A DNA stretch of 64,000 nucleotides. It comes from Paramacrobiotus metropolitanus (lineage: Eukaryota > Tardigrada > Eutardigrada > Parachela > Macrobiotidae). Below the pieces are notes generated by a model. The model was not told where the DNA came from. It was given only the letters and a program-made list of their open reading frames with translations, and ran no database searches. The stretch lies in the NCBI RefSeq assembly GCF_019649055.1, contig NW_026570301.1:434001-498000 (forward strand), read 5' to 3'. Of this stretch, positions 1-11,800 are shown one piece after another; position 1 is the stretch's first letter, and each line of letters begins with the position of its first letter. The position numbers were made by a program, and so were the translations under genes.

Positions 1-10
1 AATCCGCAGG

Positions 11-3000
11 CTACTTGTTATCGGGAAAATACTGTTTAATGCGGCACACCGTCGAAGCCACGTGCCCCAACACAACATCGGTTGTGCGGGCAACCCCTTT
101 ATCCTTACCGAACAACAAATCAAAAATATCCTTCGCTTCTTTACCAAAATCCAGGATGCAGCAGCACACGTGACGCGCCAGCGTCTCCAGCTCTTGCTTC
201 GCCGGTCTCGACAGCTTGCTAATACAATGCCGAACTCGTTTTTCCAGCGCATCGGCGGTAGATAGCGCAGCGGACACCAGCAGAGAGCCGCGGATATCAG
301 CATACTTTGGACAAACGTTCCTAAGGACAATAATGCAATCATGAGAATTACGACTGCAACGAACTTTACATCATTATTAAGATTACAACTATACTTCGAA
401 ATTCCATTTTACTCACTTCCGCTGTGCAGACCAACATATGAGTCACTGAGTCGAATTGACGGCTACATAACCACAGCCGACGAAAGGGTCTACGCGCATT
501 TTTTCTAAACATTTCTTTGCACTGCAGTCCGCATCGTGAATAATTTTTATTCATCAGGAACCATCATCGAAATTTCATTCATAATCGAAATTTCATTCAT
601 CTTTTTTACTGTTTCTGTTATATTTACTGTTTTTCGATTACAATCCCCAGGAGTTGTAATATTTACTCATGTAGGTACAAAAATTATTTTTATGTACAGA
701 CCAACACGGAGAAATTTGTGTTGTTGGTGATTAATGTGCTGATTTATACATCGGAATTGGTTAACCTGATGAACGTGTCGAAGTAGCAATTCAGTTTTAC
801 GAATAAATATACGGTTTTTCCAAACGTCTTACTTACCGGATACAGGCGACAAACTCCTGCATCATCTTCCAGCCCTCTTCGAAGCGGTATTCCTTGTAGT
901 ACTGCTGCGCTAATTCCCAGCCGCAGATATACCGGAAATGCGCATCGGGCTGCAGAATGCCGGCAGCGTCCAACTCCTTGCCGAGCTGCATGACCATGGC
1001 CTCGTGTTGCTCCCGCGGGTGGTTTGTCTTAATGCTCTTGTGCTGCTGTAAGAACCCGCGAAACTGCACCAACCGGTCACCGTTGAGGGCACCGCATTCC
1101 ACGCAAGGTGCCAGTGCGCGGTTGTCGCTCGGAATTCGACTGCTGCATCCCACCGTCACGCACTGCAACGGATTGATGTCCGCATCCTAAGAATAGGCAA
1201 AGACCTTGTTAAGTTATCAGTGCCAGTATTTGTCTTTGCAGGATGTGGATAACGCACATATTCTTCCGTGCATTTGCGACAAGTACATGGAAAGCGGTGA
1301 CGTCTCTCAAATTCGGCGCGTCGCTCGACTCGTGTCAGGCAGAATGCATCTTCCATGTCGCTGTAACGCAACTAGAAGAAAACAAATTTACATTAATACA
1401 AAGGCACTGAACGGCACACCGGAAGTAAATCGGTTCATGGCACGAAAATCGTGTGGCACGAAAAATTTTGGTTTCGTATTCTCCCGAATACCTACTTGCA
1501 ATGTTTTAGTACATTTTGTTGCCAAATTATTTGTTCCAATGGACGCAAAAAAACCGTTCGTGCACGCAACATCCGGGTTGAACAGTTATGACGGCGTGAA
1601 ATTCCCTTATTTGAAAGTCTCCGTTTGGGCGAACCTCGAGAAATTTTGCATGGAAACGTACGTATGCTTTACGCTCGTTTTTACGCCAATCCACTGTTAC
1701 AGCGTTTTTTTCAAATTCTAAAATGAAATCAAAAAAACAAAAATTTATTTTAAGATTTGGAAAACAAGGTGGATTCGGTGTATTGTAAGAACGAACTACG
1801 CAGTTAATGCGTGTCGAGCAAATTTGAAGATCGGTTCGTAATGTGACTTTTGGTACCCCTGAATGCATTTCAACTTTCTTGAATTTTTGTACTGCCATAA
1901 CTGCCCAACCGGATGTTGCGCAGCCTTACAGAAAGTCATTAATTAATCCAGAAAAAGTGTTTGAAAGAGCGCGAATGCAAGTGCACGATTTTAGTGCCTT
2001 TTAAAAAAACTACATCTCTGAAACTGTAAGAAAATTTTACGTTTTCCAAATTTCGTGTCTCGACTCAAACCGAAAAAACTGTGACCTGAAAGTAACGCTC
2101 GAAGTTTTTCATTTCAGAAAATCAGAGTTTGTTATGGAGTTATCTAACCTGGGTGACCCGTCCAAAGACATTAGTTTTACTAAAAAAAGTGACCGAAACA
2201 TGGGTGCGTGCAGACATTTACGGCTTACATCTCGAAGGCCAGTATACTGCGGAATGTCTTCCACGGCATATATAACCATCCGACGCTCGCGGCGGTGTAG
2301 CTCCACATTGATATCCATGCACACCGGCGTCATCCGTCCCACCGGTGCTTGCGCATACACAGCTCTGCCGATCGGTTCGGTAGTAGTCGACAAATCGTAC
2401 AGGTCCACCCCGTTATACATGAGCATTCCACAATAAGTCATTACGTCGCTGCTAGGAGTGCCGAATGTTGTGGAATTTTTCGTATCCATACTGTAAAGGA
2501 TGAACTGTAAACCCTCCAGCGGGCGGTACAATGCCAGACACCAATGCCCGTCAACGGGTTAAAGCCCTGCCACATCAGTGCTGAGATTTGAACTAACGTC
2601 GGTTGAATGACTGCTAAAACTTGCGCATAAGCGTTTTGATAAGTATATAGCTTACGTCGGTTGCGTGACTTGCACTATCCGTTCGGCTCGCGGTTGGAAG
2701 GGATTTGTGGGGAGTAGGGGCAGAATATCTTTGATTGATTTGAGTCCCATTCCCGGCATGTCGATCTTCGCATTCTTCTGGAAAACCATAGAATCATGAA
2801 TATTTTATTACAAAATTATTTGAGCTTCCACATCGAGCGAAGTATTTCAACAGGATTTTTCATAAATATGAAAAATCCTGTTTAAAGTAGCAGTAAATTT
2901 GTGCAGGAATTCGTGGTGTAAGTTATTTACACCACTCGTACGTATTTTTGCCCAATTTCATTACAGTACGATACACCGCAATCGCATAATTAAAATTAAT

Positions 3001-3788
3001 TGTTTTTTTGTGTACGGCCACAAAAGTTCTCCATTCGTTTAATTTTTTTACAATTACGACCATACTAATCGGCAGCCGAGCAAAGAAAGCGACCGTTTCC
3101 CCAGCTGGATCGAAGTCATTTCGTAAAGACCTGCTTTTGAATTTCAGAGGCTTGGCCCCTCTGGGCACGCCTCAACCCAGAACTTCCCGGGGTATTCGTT
3201 ACTTTCTTACCTCAATTTTATTACTCAACTTCCCGGTCAGATCAGAAGAGACGACACTGAAAGAAATAAGGTCTACGGGAGGGGTAGATGGTGGCCCTGG
3301 CGGGGCCGCTGCCCCGGAGCCCCTTCGCAAGCCCGGTGTTAAGGCCTCCACTGTATCCATCGGATCTGTGCTAACGAGCGCCTTCAGCATAGCGCATTCC
3401 AGCTTGTGTTCCACCTTCCAGTCGGCGACCTGTATCCAGCCAAAACGCACAATCAACAGTCCATCGGTAACAGTATGGGGCATTCTCGAACGCCTTGCGT
3501 GCGAATCGTGCGATCCGAAATTGCTATGCGCTTACACCAACCATGCTGTTTTACACCATACTTGTTAGACCACTCTCATTCTGTAAACAGTTACCGTACC
3601 TGGCAAACAGAGTTACAGTAGCGGTGCAAGTGGCATCCAGAACATGTGCGTAATTCTGGGCTTTCCCGAAAGCAGTAGGCACAGCGTGTTTTGTAGGCGC
3701 TCCTTCTCAGCATCCACACCATCGGATCGCAAGAAATCACCACGTCGCCCGCAACGAAAGATTGATTTCCAGCTGATTTGGTCTCCAT
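11..3788 (-). CDS. SMYD-like SET/MYND-domain protein, gene A (7 exons, 521 aa)
   Basis: Seven exons join in phase: 3788-3600, 3429-3211, 2777-2656, 2490-2229, 1371-1258, 1186-837 and 320-11, all GT-AG, giving 522 codons with the stop. Exon 1 opens with the split N-terminal SET half (GDVVISCDP) and then the MYND zinc finger (CAYC, CSGC, YCNSVC), completed in exon 2 by HKLEC. Exon 5 has the post-SET cysteines (PCTCRKC). Exons 6-7 form the helical C-terminal domain. This is the SMYD architecture, known for lysine methylation using S-adenosylmethionine. Odd: the family's NHSC motif is replaced by GRMT (in YAQAPVGRMTPVC), so methyltransferase activity is doubtful. It may act as a MYND-mediated binding protein (inference). 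Gene B is a close paralogue. The exon 5 donor (GTGCGT) is weak but keeps the phase and matches gene B. Confidence 0.85.
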
Positions 3789-5738
3789 TTTCCCTTTTGA
3801 CCGTCAACGACAAGGAAGATTGACAGACGATAGTGGAAAACTACTGAGGACAATACAGTGATTCACAAAATCGAGATCGGACCAGGGTAGAGGTGGCATG
3901 CACACTGGCTTGAGTGGCAGCTGTGCTTCCACAGCACAATTTTACCGTTCGGAGCCCCCAAATTATTAGGCTCGCTACGCCACTGAATTCATATACAGAG
4001 TAGATCGATACTGAAGTATTTGTAAATGGATGTTCTGAATCAAATGTTTGTAAATAGATGTTGGCAATTACTCCTAAGGTAGAAGTTCGTGAAATTGATC
4101 TCAGTTTTCGTGTTGATGTTCCTTTGCATTAGCCATTTAACGTGATTGCCACCTCGTGCACCGGAAGCGTGAATTTCGTACAGAAACTTTTTTGCTTCTT
4201 TTACTGTTGCCGCAAGTGCTCGAAATTGCATGTGAAAGAATTTCGATACCAATTCCGATTACTCGAAATCCAAACGGTAGTGTATTTGAATTTCGAATAC
4301 TCGAAATTCATTTTAGATTGGAGCACTTCCGGCAACATTACTTCCTTAGTTCCAGTTCCATTATCTCAAATCCTAATTGTTGCAAGAAATTTACTGAGAA
4401 TCTTAACTCTCCGCATTTTACCAAACTCTGGAAATAAAATTACCAAACCAATAATTTATAAAATCAAAACTCGTTAATTTTTTTCTACAAATTTCCTGCC
4501 GTTTTTTATAGAAGTTGCTTGCCTGCCTTGTAGCAACATAACTATACAGTAGATGAAGAACAATAACATACCCACGCTCTGTAAATATAAATTATATGAT
4601 TGCAGGTTAACTGCCGTTGCTGTATTAGTACGAGAGGGATGAACGATGATGAATAAACATTCCTTTCATAATAGTTTCGTTTTTTCCTCTCCTTCTGCAG
4701 AAACTAGAACAACTGCAATGGTAGGCACCAGAATTTCCACTTCCGCTATTCAATCAAATGCCGGTTACACCGTTACAATTATTTTTTCCCGTTTGCTGAC
4801 CGCAGTACACGCATTTTCTATTACCGAAACGGAAAGCATACTCTGTACAGTGTTCAGCGTTGCAATATTTTGTTATGCCTTGCCGCAGAGGCAAGACCAG
4901 CGGATAAAGGGTAGAAAAATTAGATTTTTTGTAATAGTCAAGGCCAAGGTCGACATCATAATATGTTCAATAATTTTACGGTGATACACAAGGTTAACTT
5001 TGGAATATGGCTTATTTTTGTTGAATATCATAAATTTTCTGAACGAAAATGCATCGTCAGCATCGTGGACCGCGCGAAGGATGACTGACAGAGCCTAAAA
5101 TAGTGTCATATATTAGACACAAGTGTCAATCTTTAAAACTTTCTGTCAAACTTTACGGGAAAAACTGTCAATCTTTTGACTGTCAAAAAATGCAATAAAA
5201 AAGACTAGGGGGTCTGCGATTTAAAAAATAAATTAAAAATGTGGATTAAACTATTATTTGTTACATTAAATCACGCGAAACGCACTGTCAGTTTAATCAT
5301 TGATCTAGTATACAGTCCGTATATTAGCATAATGCGCTCAGTTCCCAAGAGCACATCACAATACAGAGCCGTATTTTGTCAACGAACGGCAGTACGAGTA
5401 TTGAATGCTGGTCAGGCATTAATGGCTTGTCGACGTCGTTGACTACTGTACTGTCGAAGAGAAATAAACCGGCCCAAAAAGACTGAACTACCGACTAAAG
5501 ACGCTGCTTATTTTAATGGGGTGCATCGTTAGTTTTCATGTTGAATCTGATTTACTGATTTGGAGTACAGAATTATGTTTTCTCAGGCTATCCAGTTGGC
5601 TATATTTTACACAGGGAAATATGCTAAGATTTCGAGTTACGAAAATTAACGGAAATGCGTTACAAAGCGTATCGTTGCGGTTACCCCTATGTACAGTCTG
5701 CACAGCGTTTGTCATTCACAATACCCACAAAAATCTTT
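3789..5738. other. Intergenic spacer, AT-rich, no supported gene
   Basis: I see no conserved coding segment. It holds a small inverted repeat at 4205-4337. Short ORFs such as 4646-4984 lack family resemblance and supporting splice structure. The promoter of gene A should lie just right of 3788, but I recognise no clear core element. Confidence 0.5.
4205..4337. repeat. Inverted repeat / small foldback
   Basis: Arms TGTTGCCGCAAGTGCTC (4205-4221) and GAGCACTTCCGGCAACA (4321-4337) pair with one mismatch. The interior is rich in CGAAATTCG-like words. It could be a short MITE; I see no target duplication. Confidence 0.4.
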
Positions 5739-5746
5739 GCGCATGC

Positions 5747-6569
5747 TAGAGATGGGCATCGGGTCGGAATATCCGATCCCATCCGATCCGATCCGAAATT
5801 CGGATCGGATTTTCGGATAACAATCCGAACGAATTCGGATTCGGATGGGGTCGGATTCTGAAGTTTCAACCTCGGATCGGATCCGGATTTCAAAACGATA
5901 CCGGAAAAAAAATCCGACTGCCTTTTTTTAACGGGAAAAGTCGCTTAAAACAGTCGATCTCCAGACATTTGCGTTACCTTCTCGCCGTTGCGAGTATTCT
6001 GCTGCATACAGCAATTCAAGGAAGGGCACAGCTATTTGCAACTATAAACGGTTGCAGGCTGCAGTAATTAAACTTTCCACATTTTACAGACTTTAAGCGT
6101 TTATAAATTTTAAAGATTTTCGAACTGCTTTAAATTTGGCGCTCAGAAAGTATCATTGGCAAAAATTTCAATGCAATAGGCCATAGAGCACATAATCGAA
6201 TGAACTCCATAAATGCTCGAACATGCACAGAAAGCAAATTTAAAGCAAATATGAAGTAAAAGTGTTATTCACACTTTAAAATATTGAAATGCCGTTTATT
6301 ATTCAGTCATTCAGCTCTTAATAAGATTTTACCATATGCAGTATTACGATTGTGCTTGCTGCTCTTTAAATACAATTTTTAATGGTAAAAAATAATATTA
6401 AAATATTCAAGTCGGATTATCCGATCGGATTCGGATATCCGACAGTCGAATACGGATCGGATTCGGAAAGCAGAAAAGACAAAAGGTCGGATGCGGGTTG
6501 GATTCGGATTCCTCAAAAATTTCTCGGATCGGATTCGGATTGTAAAATTGAATCCGATGCCCATCTCTA
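5747..6569. mobile_element. Non-autonomous hAT-type element (MITE), 823 bp
   Basis: The ends are inverted copies of TAGAGATGGGCATCGG. They are flanked by a perfect 8-bp direct repeat GCGCATGC at 5739-5746 and 6570-6577. An 8-bp target duplication and a TAGAGATGGGC-like terminus are hallmarks of the hAT superfamily. Both subterminal regions carry dense variants of GGATCGGATTCGGAT, which in hAT elements would be transposase-binding repeats (inference). The AT-rich interior has no transposase ORF, so movement would depend on an enzyme encoded elsewhere. Confidence 0.85.
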
Positions 6570-6599
6570 GCGCATGCTTTTGGAAGTTTAAGAAACCTG

Positions 6600-6642
6600 C
6601 GCCCCCCTGGGGGTGTCCCCCTCACTCCACCCCCAGGGGGCG
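6600..6642. repeat. Very GC-rich hairpin
   Basis: Arms 6600-6615 (CGCCCCCCTGGGGGTG) and 6628-6642 (CACCCCCAGGGGGCG) pair along their whole length with one bulged C around a 12-nt loop. Each arm contains its own CCCCCTGGGGG palindrome. It sits just outside the hAT element. Function unknown. Confidence 0.7.
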
Positions 6643-6835
6643 TCAATCTTTAAAATTCCACTATTTTAGGCTCTGGACTCCGATGACAAAGCTCATTACA
6701 CTACATACTTGTTCAAGCAGCGAAATAAAGATACTTCGTATGGAATGTTCAGTAAAACCCATAATGCTACAACAGTATCACAATCCCGTACAGTTGGCTT
6801 CCACAACATAAAACGGTCTGCAAGTCACATTGAAA

Positions 6836-6980
6836 AAATCACATGTAATCAAAATCGAAATTCATCGCAAGAATAAATATAGCGAAATATTTAAAAATCC
6901 GCAAACAAGTTTTGCAGGTTCGCACCTATGCAAACAGGGTAGGAAAACCCGCAATGAAGTCAGACGGACGGTGTTTCACG
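6836..6980 (-). pseudogene. Fragment of a BCS1 3' end
   Basis: This stretch aligns by eye with the end of gene C's last exon and its downstream sequence (about 8815-8940), sharing for example GGTTCGCACCTAT and CAGACGGACGGTGTTT in the same order. No BCS1 exon lies to its right: the sequence passes directly into F-box-gene homology. It is a detached relic. Confidence 0.65.
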
Positions 6981-8009
6981 TGTTTGTAAGAGATACCGGC
7001 ACATTGTGTTCGATCTCTGCACAATGTGCGGAAGAAAACCTCATGGTGTGTCAGAAAATGGCGATCAGACCTTTCATGAAATCGATTGGGATGTAGAAAC
7101 TAACAAGAGACTATACTGCATATCTTACGTACAAAATGGTAACCAAGTTGGACCCCATAAGTCTTACGCGTACGTAAACGGTGGCGCTGGCGGAAGGGGG
7201 GGAACCACTTTCACTATAACCTAGATCTTGCCCAGAGAATGACACTAACTGCCACCGTGCTGTTCCGCAACGGCGTGTGTCTATCCCTAATTATTGTAGG
7301 AGACGGCCGAGACGCTGCACTGGGAAGGGTTAGCCCGAATGACAATCTGGCAGACTGTTTCTTGTTTGCCTACGTATGCCTTAGTGGATTCCTCGCATGT
7401 GCCTGGTTGCCGGAGTTGATGACGGTGTGCGAAGAGTTGGGATTGATCAACTTCACGGTTATGCACTTACTCACCCAAAAAGCGGCCTGGATACTGCGCT
7501 CAGCTCGTGCATCTGCGGTGTCCGAGAGAGCGTTGATGCGAAAGGATTATTCAGACGTTAGGCCATGCCCAGTGATCGTTCCGTGCCTGCGCTTTCGTTC
7601 CGAGGAAACTGCAGATGAGCATGCCCGCAATCTGTTAGCCGCGGTCAATGACCAGTGTCCGGCCGCCAACCAGCGGGTGTACGAAAACGTCACGGCGATG
7701 CATGAGCGCTGGGTACCGACACTGGCATATCCGGGTGAATGGACCGACATTCGAATTTTTCTGCAAATGTACGTATTTGTTCGTGAGAAGCCTTAATAAT
7801 AAGTTTTTTACATCCAATCGAACTTCTCGGTATTCGAATCAAGCCAGTGCAGTATTGACAATCCTTTAGCGTTGTCGGTAGGCGGTTAACTTTTACCCGA
7901 TGCCACCCCACAGCGATGGGATGCGATGGATCTTCGCCAACTGGACATTGCAAGAATGACCAATATCACCTTTCACTATGCAGCATTTGAGTGGCTGTTC
8001 CAAGACTAG
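6981..8009 (+). pseudogene. Partial copy of the F-box gene (exons 3-4)
   Basis: The translation resembles exon 3 of the F-box gene at 62,976-63,770. It shares LPELMTVCEELGLINF, FRSEETADEHA, QCPAA and TLAYPGEWTDIR, ending at a phase-2 donor near 7767 (AT|GTACGT). A downstream segment (about 7896-8009) matches exon 4 (PQRWDAMDLRQLDI) and continues to a stop at 8007-8009, which shows how the parent gene, cut by the window edge, probably ends. Exons 1-2 with the F-box are missing. The frame changes at a G7 run near 7196-7202. It is a relic, or a diverged gene with one base miscalled; its left edge is fused to a BCS1 fragment. Confidence 0.7.
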
Positions 8010-8889
8010 AACAGGGCGCATTTCACGATGGTCTCCGTTTCAGTGCATCTTAAATTTCGAAGGTCCATTAACTCCATTTTTTACTTACCAGTACGAAATA
8101 GTATTGGATCACATTTCGTATTTGTCCAGCGGAACGAAATAATTTTTTGTTATGGCCGTTCAATTACGACGCTATACTGTAAGTGCAGATATCTGTCGCG
8201 TGGTATTTTATTTAACTTTTGTCTACTGTAGCCTTTTTAGTTTTCTGCGCAGAATTTTTGGTACCGTGTCATGGACCCATGGTTCATAATACTCAAAAGT
8301 GCTGATGTGAATTTTCTATATAAACTTCATGATTCATAATGCCTCTTTTTTGGCGCAAACAATATCTTTGCTATGGCATCTAGACATAAAATTTAGTTAC
8401 AGAAATAATGGTAGAAGTGCGCAAAGTCAAACGCTGCACAGTGCTTCCCAAACAACGACCGTTGAATGGCGTTCGATTGTTATTCGGTTTTGTTACTATT
8501 AGTTAGGCCATTACGGAGATTGAACACACCATAACGAGAAATGATATGTTTATAATTTTATATAGTTATGTCTATGTTGGTATGTGTACTTGCGAATATG
8601 CATTGCAAAATCACATAAAGTGGCAACAAATGATTTTATAAAATAATAAGAGTTACCTTGTGTAACTGAACAATGTGGCAATATGGCGAACTGAACAGCG
8701 CGGCGATTATTACAGTAATTCAAATTACTTCACATACTCCTCAAAGACTGTGCGCTAACTGCACCACAAACAACGGTCCGGAGATCGCAATAAAAAATCA
8801 CATCATGCGGTAATCACACATACAATGAAAGAATAAATAAATATAACAAAATATTCATAATTCGGTAAACAATTTCTGCGGGTTCGCAC
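8010..8889. other. Spacer between F-box relic and BCS1 gene C
   Basis: AT-rich, with no supported gene. It contains the 3' region downstream of gene C, whose duplicate lies at 6836-6980. Confidence 0.5.
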
Positions 8890-11800
8890 CTATTCAAACA
8901 GTGAAGGAACACCCGCAATTACTTCAGACGGACGGTGTTTATATGCGATAAACAAGTTCTGAATTTGTGCCGGACTAATTTGGGGATTTTCGGAGTGCTG
9001 GAAAATGGCTTGCAGAAACTGTTGCACTTGTTCGTCAGTATACTGGCGATGGAAGTTACGGAAGATACGGAAGTTCTGCTGGCGATGGAAGTTACGGTCC
9101 ATTTGCTCCACTTGGAACTTGGTGGCATAGTCAAAGAGCTGATGGTGATCAATGCGCCCGGAATCGATCAGCGTTTTGTCCACACTAAACATTATGTGGC
9201 TATTACGAAAGTTTGTTCATAAAATATTGGACAACTTTTTGATCTTAAATAGACTAGAGTAGGTGTAAACTCGATTTGAATCCGGCCATTATATAATATT
9301 AATAATAATAACAAGCAAATTTAGTTGAATTTAAGTAATGGCAATGTATAGTTTGTTTCCTATTTTCCGGTTCAGAAACAGAAAAAAGGGGTGTGGCTTA
9401 TACGCACCTTTACACAGAATGAGAATGCCTCGCTCTTTGCATTCACATAAATACATCTATTCAGGTTTAAAATCAGTGGGGAGCAGTAGTACTGAACCAG
9501 TACAGCAAGCACAGTGCGCATATGACCACACTCGCTACAGTATAAAGTTTGAACCAAAGTAGGAAAAAGGCTGTAGTTAAATTATTTAAATGGCTTTTTA
9601 GTATGATGGTCGAATAAAATTATTATTTACCGGTCAAGCTTGCTGGTGGTCAGAACGATAATTCTCCCATCAGATAATCCTACTCCATCCGCAACATTCA
9701 ACAGTCCTCGAAAGGTCAGGTTAGTGTCGGCCACATTATCGATCGCCGCGTCCACATTCTCTATCAAAATAACTGCATCCCTCGGCGCATCGTCCACAAG
9801 GCGCCGCAATACGTCATCCGTTAACGTTCTATCACCGAGACTGATAACACAGATATCCCGGTTTAAATATCCGGCTAGCGCTGTGGCAAAGCTGGTCTTG
9901 CCGGTGCCGGTTGGGCCGTGGAACAGATAGCGGCGTCGATACGGAACATGCTTCTGCTTGTAATATTCGGCGTTGTCAAGAAACTCTTGGACATCATTGA
10001 TTATTTCTTCGGCGATGCTATAATCCAGACTAACGGTGTCCAGTGCACGTTTTATAATTCCTTTGGTCGGCTTCACCCATTTATAATCCTGGACGGTATA
10101 CACAAAAGTGTGGTTCTGGCTTTTTATCGCGTGGAATCGCTGCACGTCGTCCTTCATTTTCCGGAAGACGGTGGTGTCGGAGCCGGTCGTGGTGAGACTG
10201 AGGCTTTCCTGTCCTCGTTCCAGAGTGATTTTCTTTCCCTCATACCTAATCTCCAAAGCTTACATTACGAAGAGTCAGACATCTTTCTCTGTTGGCTGGT
10301 ATACGGCCAGTGCAGCGCACCATGGTGCATAAGCTATGATTCATAGAGATAAGAACGGGTATGTTAAAAAACGGAGCTCTGCAGCGCGGTATCTCGAATA
10401 CGTGCGGTATAAGTTGCTGTCAAATATTACCACGTATTGGGACTCTGATGCGAATTGTATCAAGGCAAAACTCTCGAGTGCGCAACAACTCACGCACTGA
10501 TTTGTGTGTCAGACAGATTCACTGATAACGCTGCGCGCATTGGTCAGATGGAGAATCAGTTGCTGAATTGGAAAACCGAGCTGTTGAGCTCGGTTTTATA
10601 ATTCGCGCTTACATTCATGACCGCTTGTCAACTCTTTAAAATTATCCTGCGCTGCTAATAAACGTTCGTAGTGATCCAGGCTGCATTAAACTGTATGTAA
10701 TTACGCTGTACTTACTGTACTTCGTCATTAAGTTTTAAGATAATAAGGTTTAATTAATTAACTTAATAATTAGTAATTGAGCGAAAGTTTGATGATCTAA
10801 CTAGTCAGTCACGCCTAATTAGGACATTTAGCACCTAATTAATTAGCGAATCTGCCACTAATTAGTAATTGCGCACCTGGTTTTTTTAGCACCTAATTAG
10901 CAAATTTATTACACATGAAGAAAATATTAATATTACATGTCATTAAGCTATGTGAAATTATTTTTCTTAATAAGTTTGCGCTTGTTATGTTGCGTTGTCC
11001 ATGGTAGTGAACGGCACTGAAGGCCAATTTATTGCAGAATTCACGGTGCTGTCAGATTTGGTGTTTATTTCTACGAGTGTATCCGTTATCACTGGTGGGA
11101 AAATTTTTCAATTTTTTTCTCTTAGTCATAGCGGAAAGATGAGTAGCCGATACGTGCGCAGCAGTCGTGCCGCAGATACAAACGGGCTGCTGATATTTGA
11201 CAGTCCTAATAGTTGTTTTGACCATTCAGAGCATAGATAAGCTCCGGATCGTGATGACACACGTTACCAGTCGTTTCTACTGCGCATAATGCACAAAAAA
11301 CCTACATAGGCGTTGGAAGATACCCGAATGTCTGAATCTGAGCATTATTTATTATCACACTGTGTATTAAAGAGAAGCGGTATGTCAACAGATTCACAGA
11401 CACATGGTGATATGGTAATAATTTCGTATACTCTGTAAATCCACTGAAATTGCGCTTTCACGTACCGCCGAGACAACTGATTGCACTGCGTTTTAGCGCA
11501 CGGCAAAATAATTTGTATAATGCAGAGGCGCTTTCTATAATGAAGAATATGGAACAATATTTCCCGGTATGTATGCGGTACATTGGCACGAAACCGTTTG
11601 TGCTTGCAACTTCCGGTTACAGAGATAAGATGGGTACATTAACACACAGGAAGTTTAAGCACGATAACGTACACCAAACCTCAGGTTATCTTGTTGTCTT
11701 CAACCGATGCTGTAAACATTAAATAATAGCACGTAAACGCGCTAAGCATAAAAACGCGTTCACGGCATGTAGCGCAGTCAAGGAATAAAAAAAGAATTTC

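Noticed and set aside
1206-1721. 171-codon plus-strand ORF
   Set aside because: Overlaps exon 5 and intron 4 of SMYD gene A on the other strand, with no family resemblance.
2491-2600. Extension of SMYD exon 4 upstream (VDGHWCLALYRPLEG)
   Set aside because: A stop lies just upstream, and the acceptor at 2491-2492 fits the phase and matches gene B.
4646-4984. 112-codon ORF with hydrophobic stretches
   Set aside because: No similarity, no splice support, and composition like surrounding spacer.
10572-10597. Bacterial-type terminator
   Set aside because: The sequence is in an intron of an animal gene; only the shape is similar.
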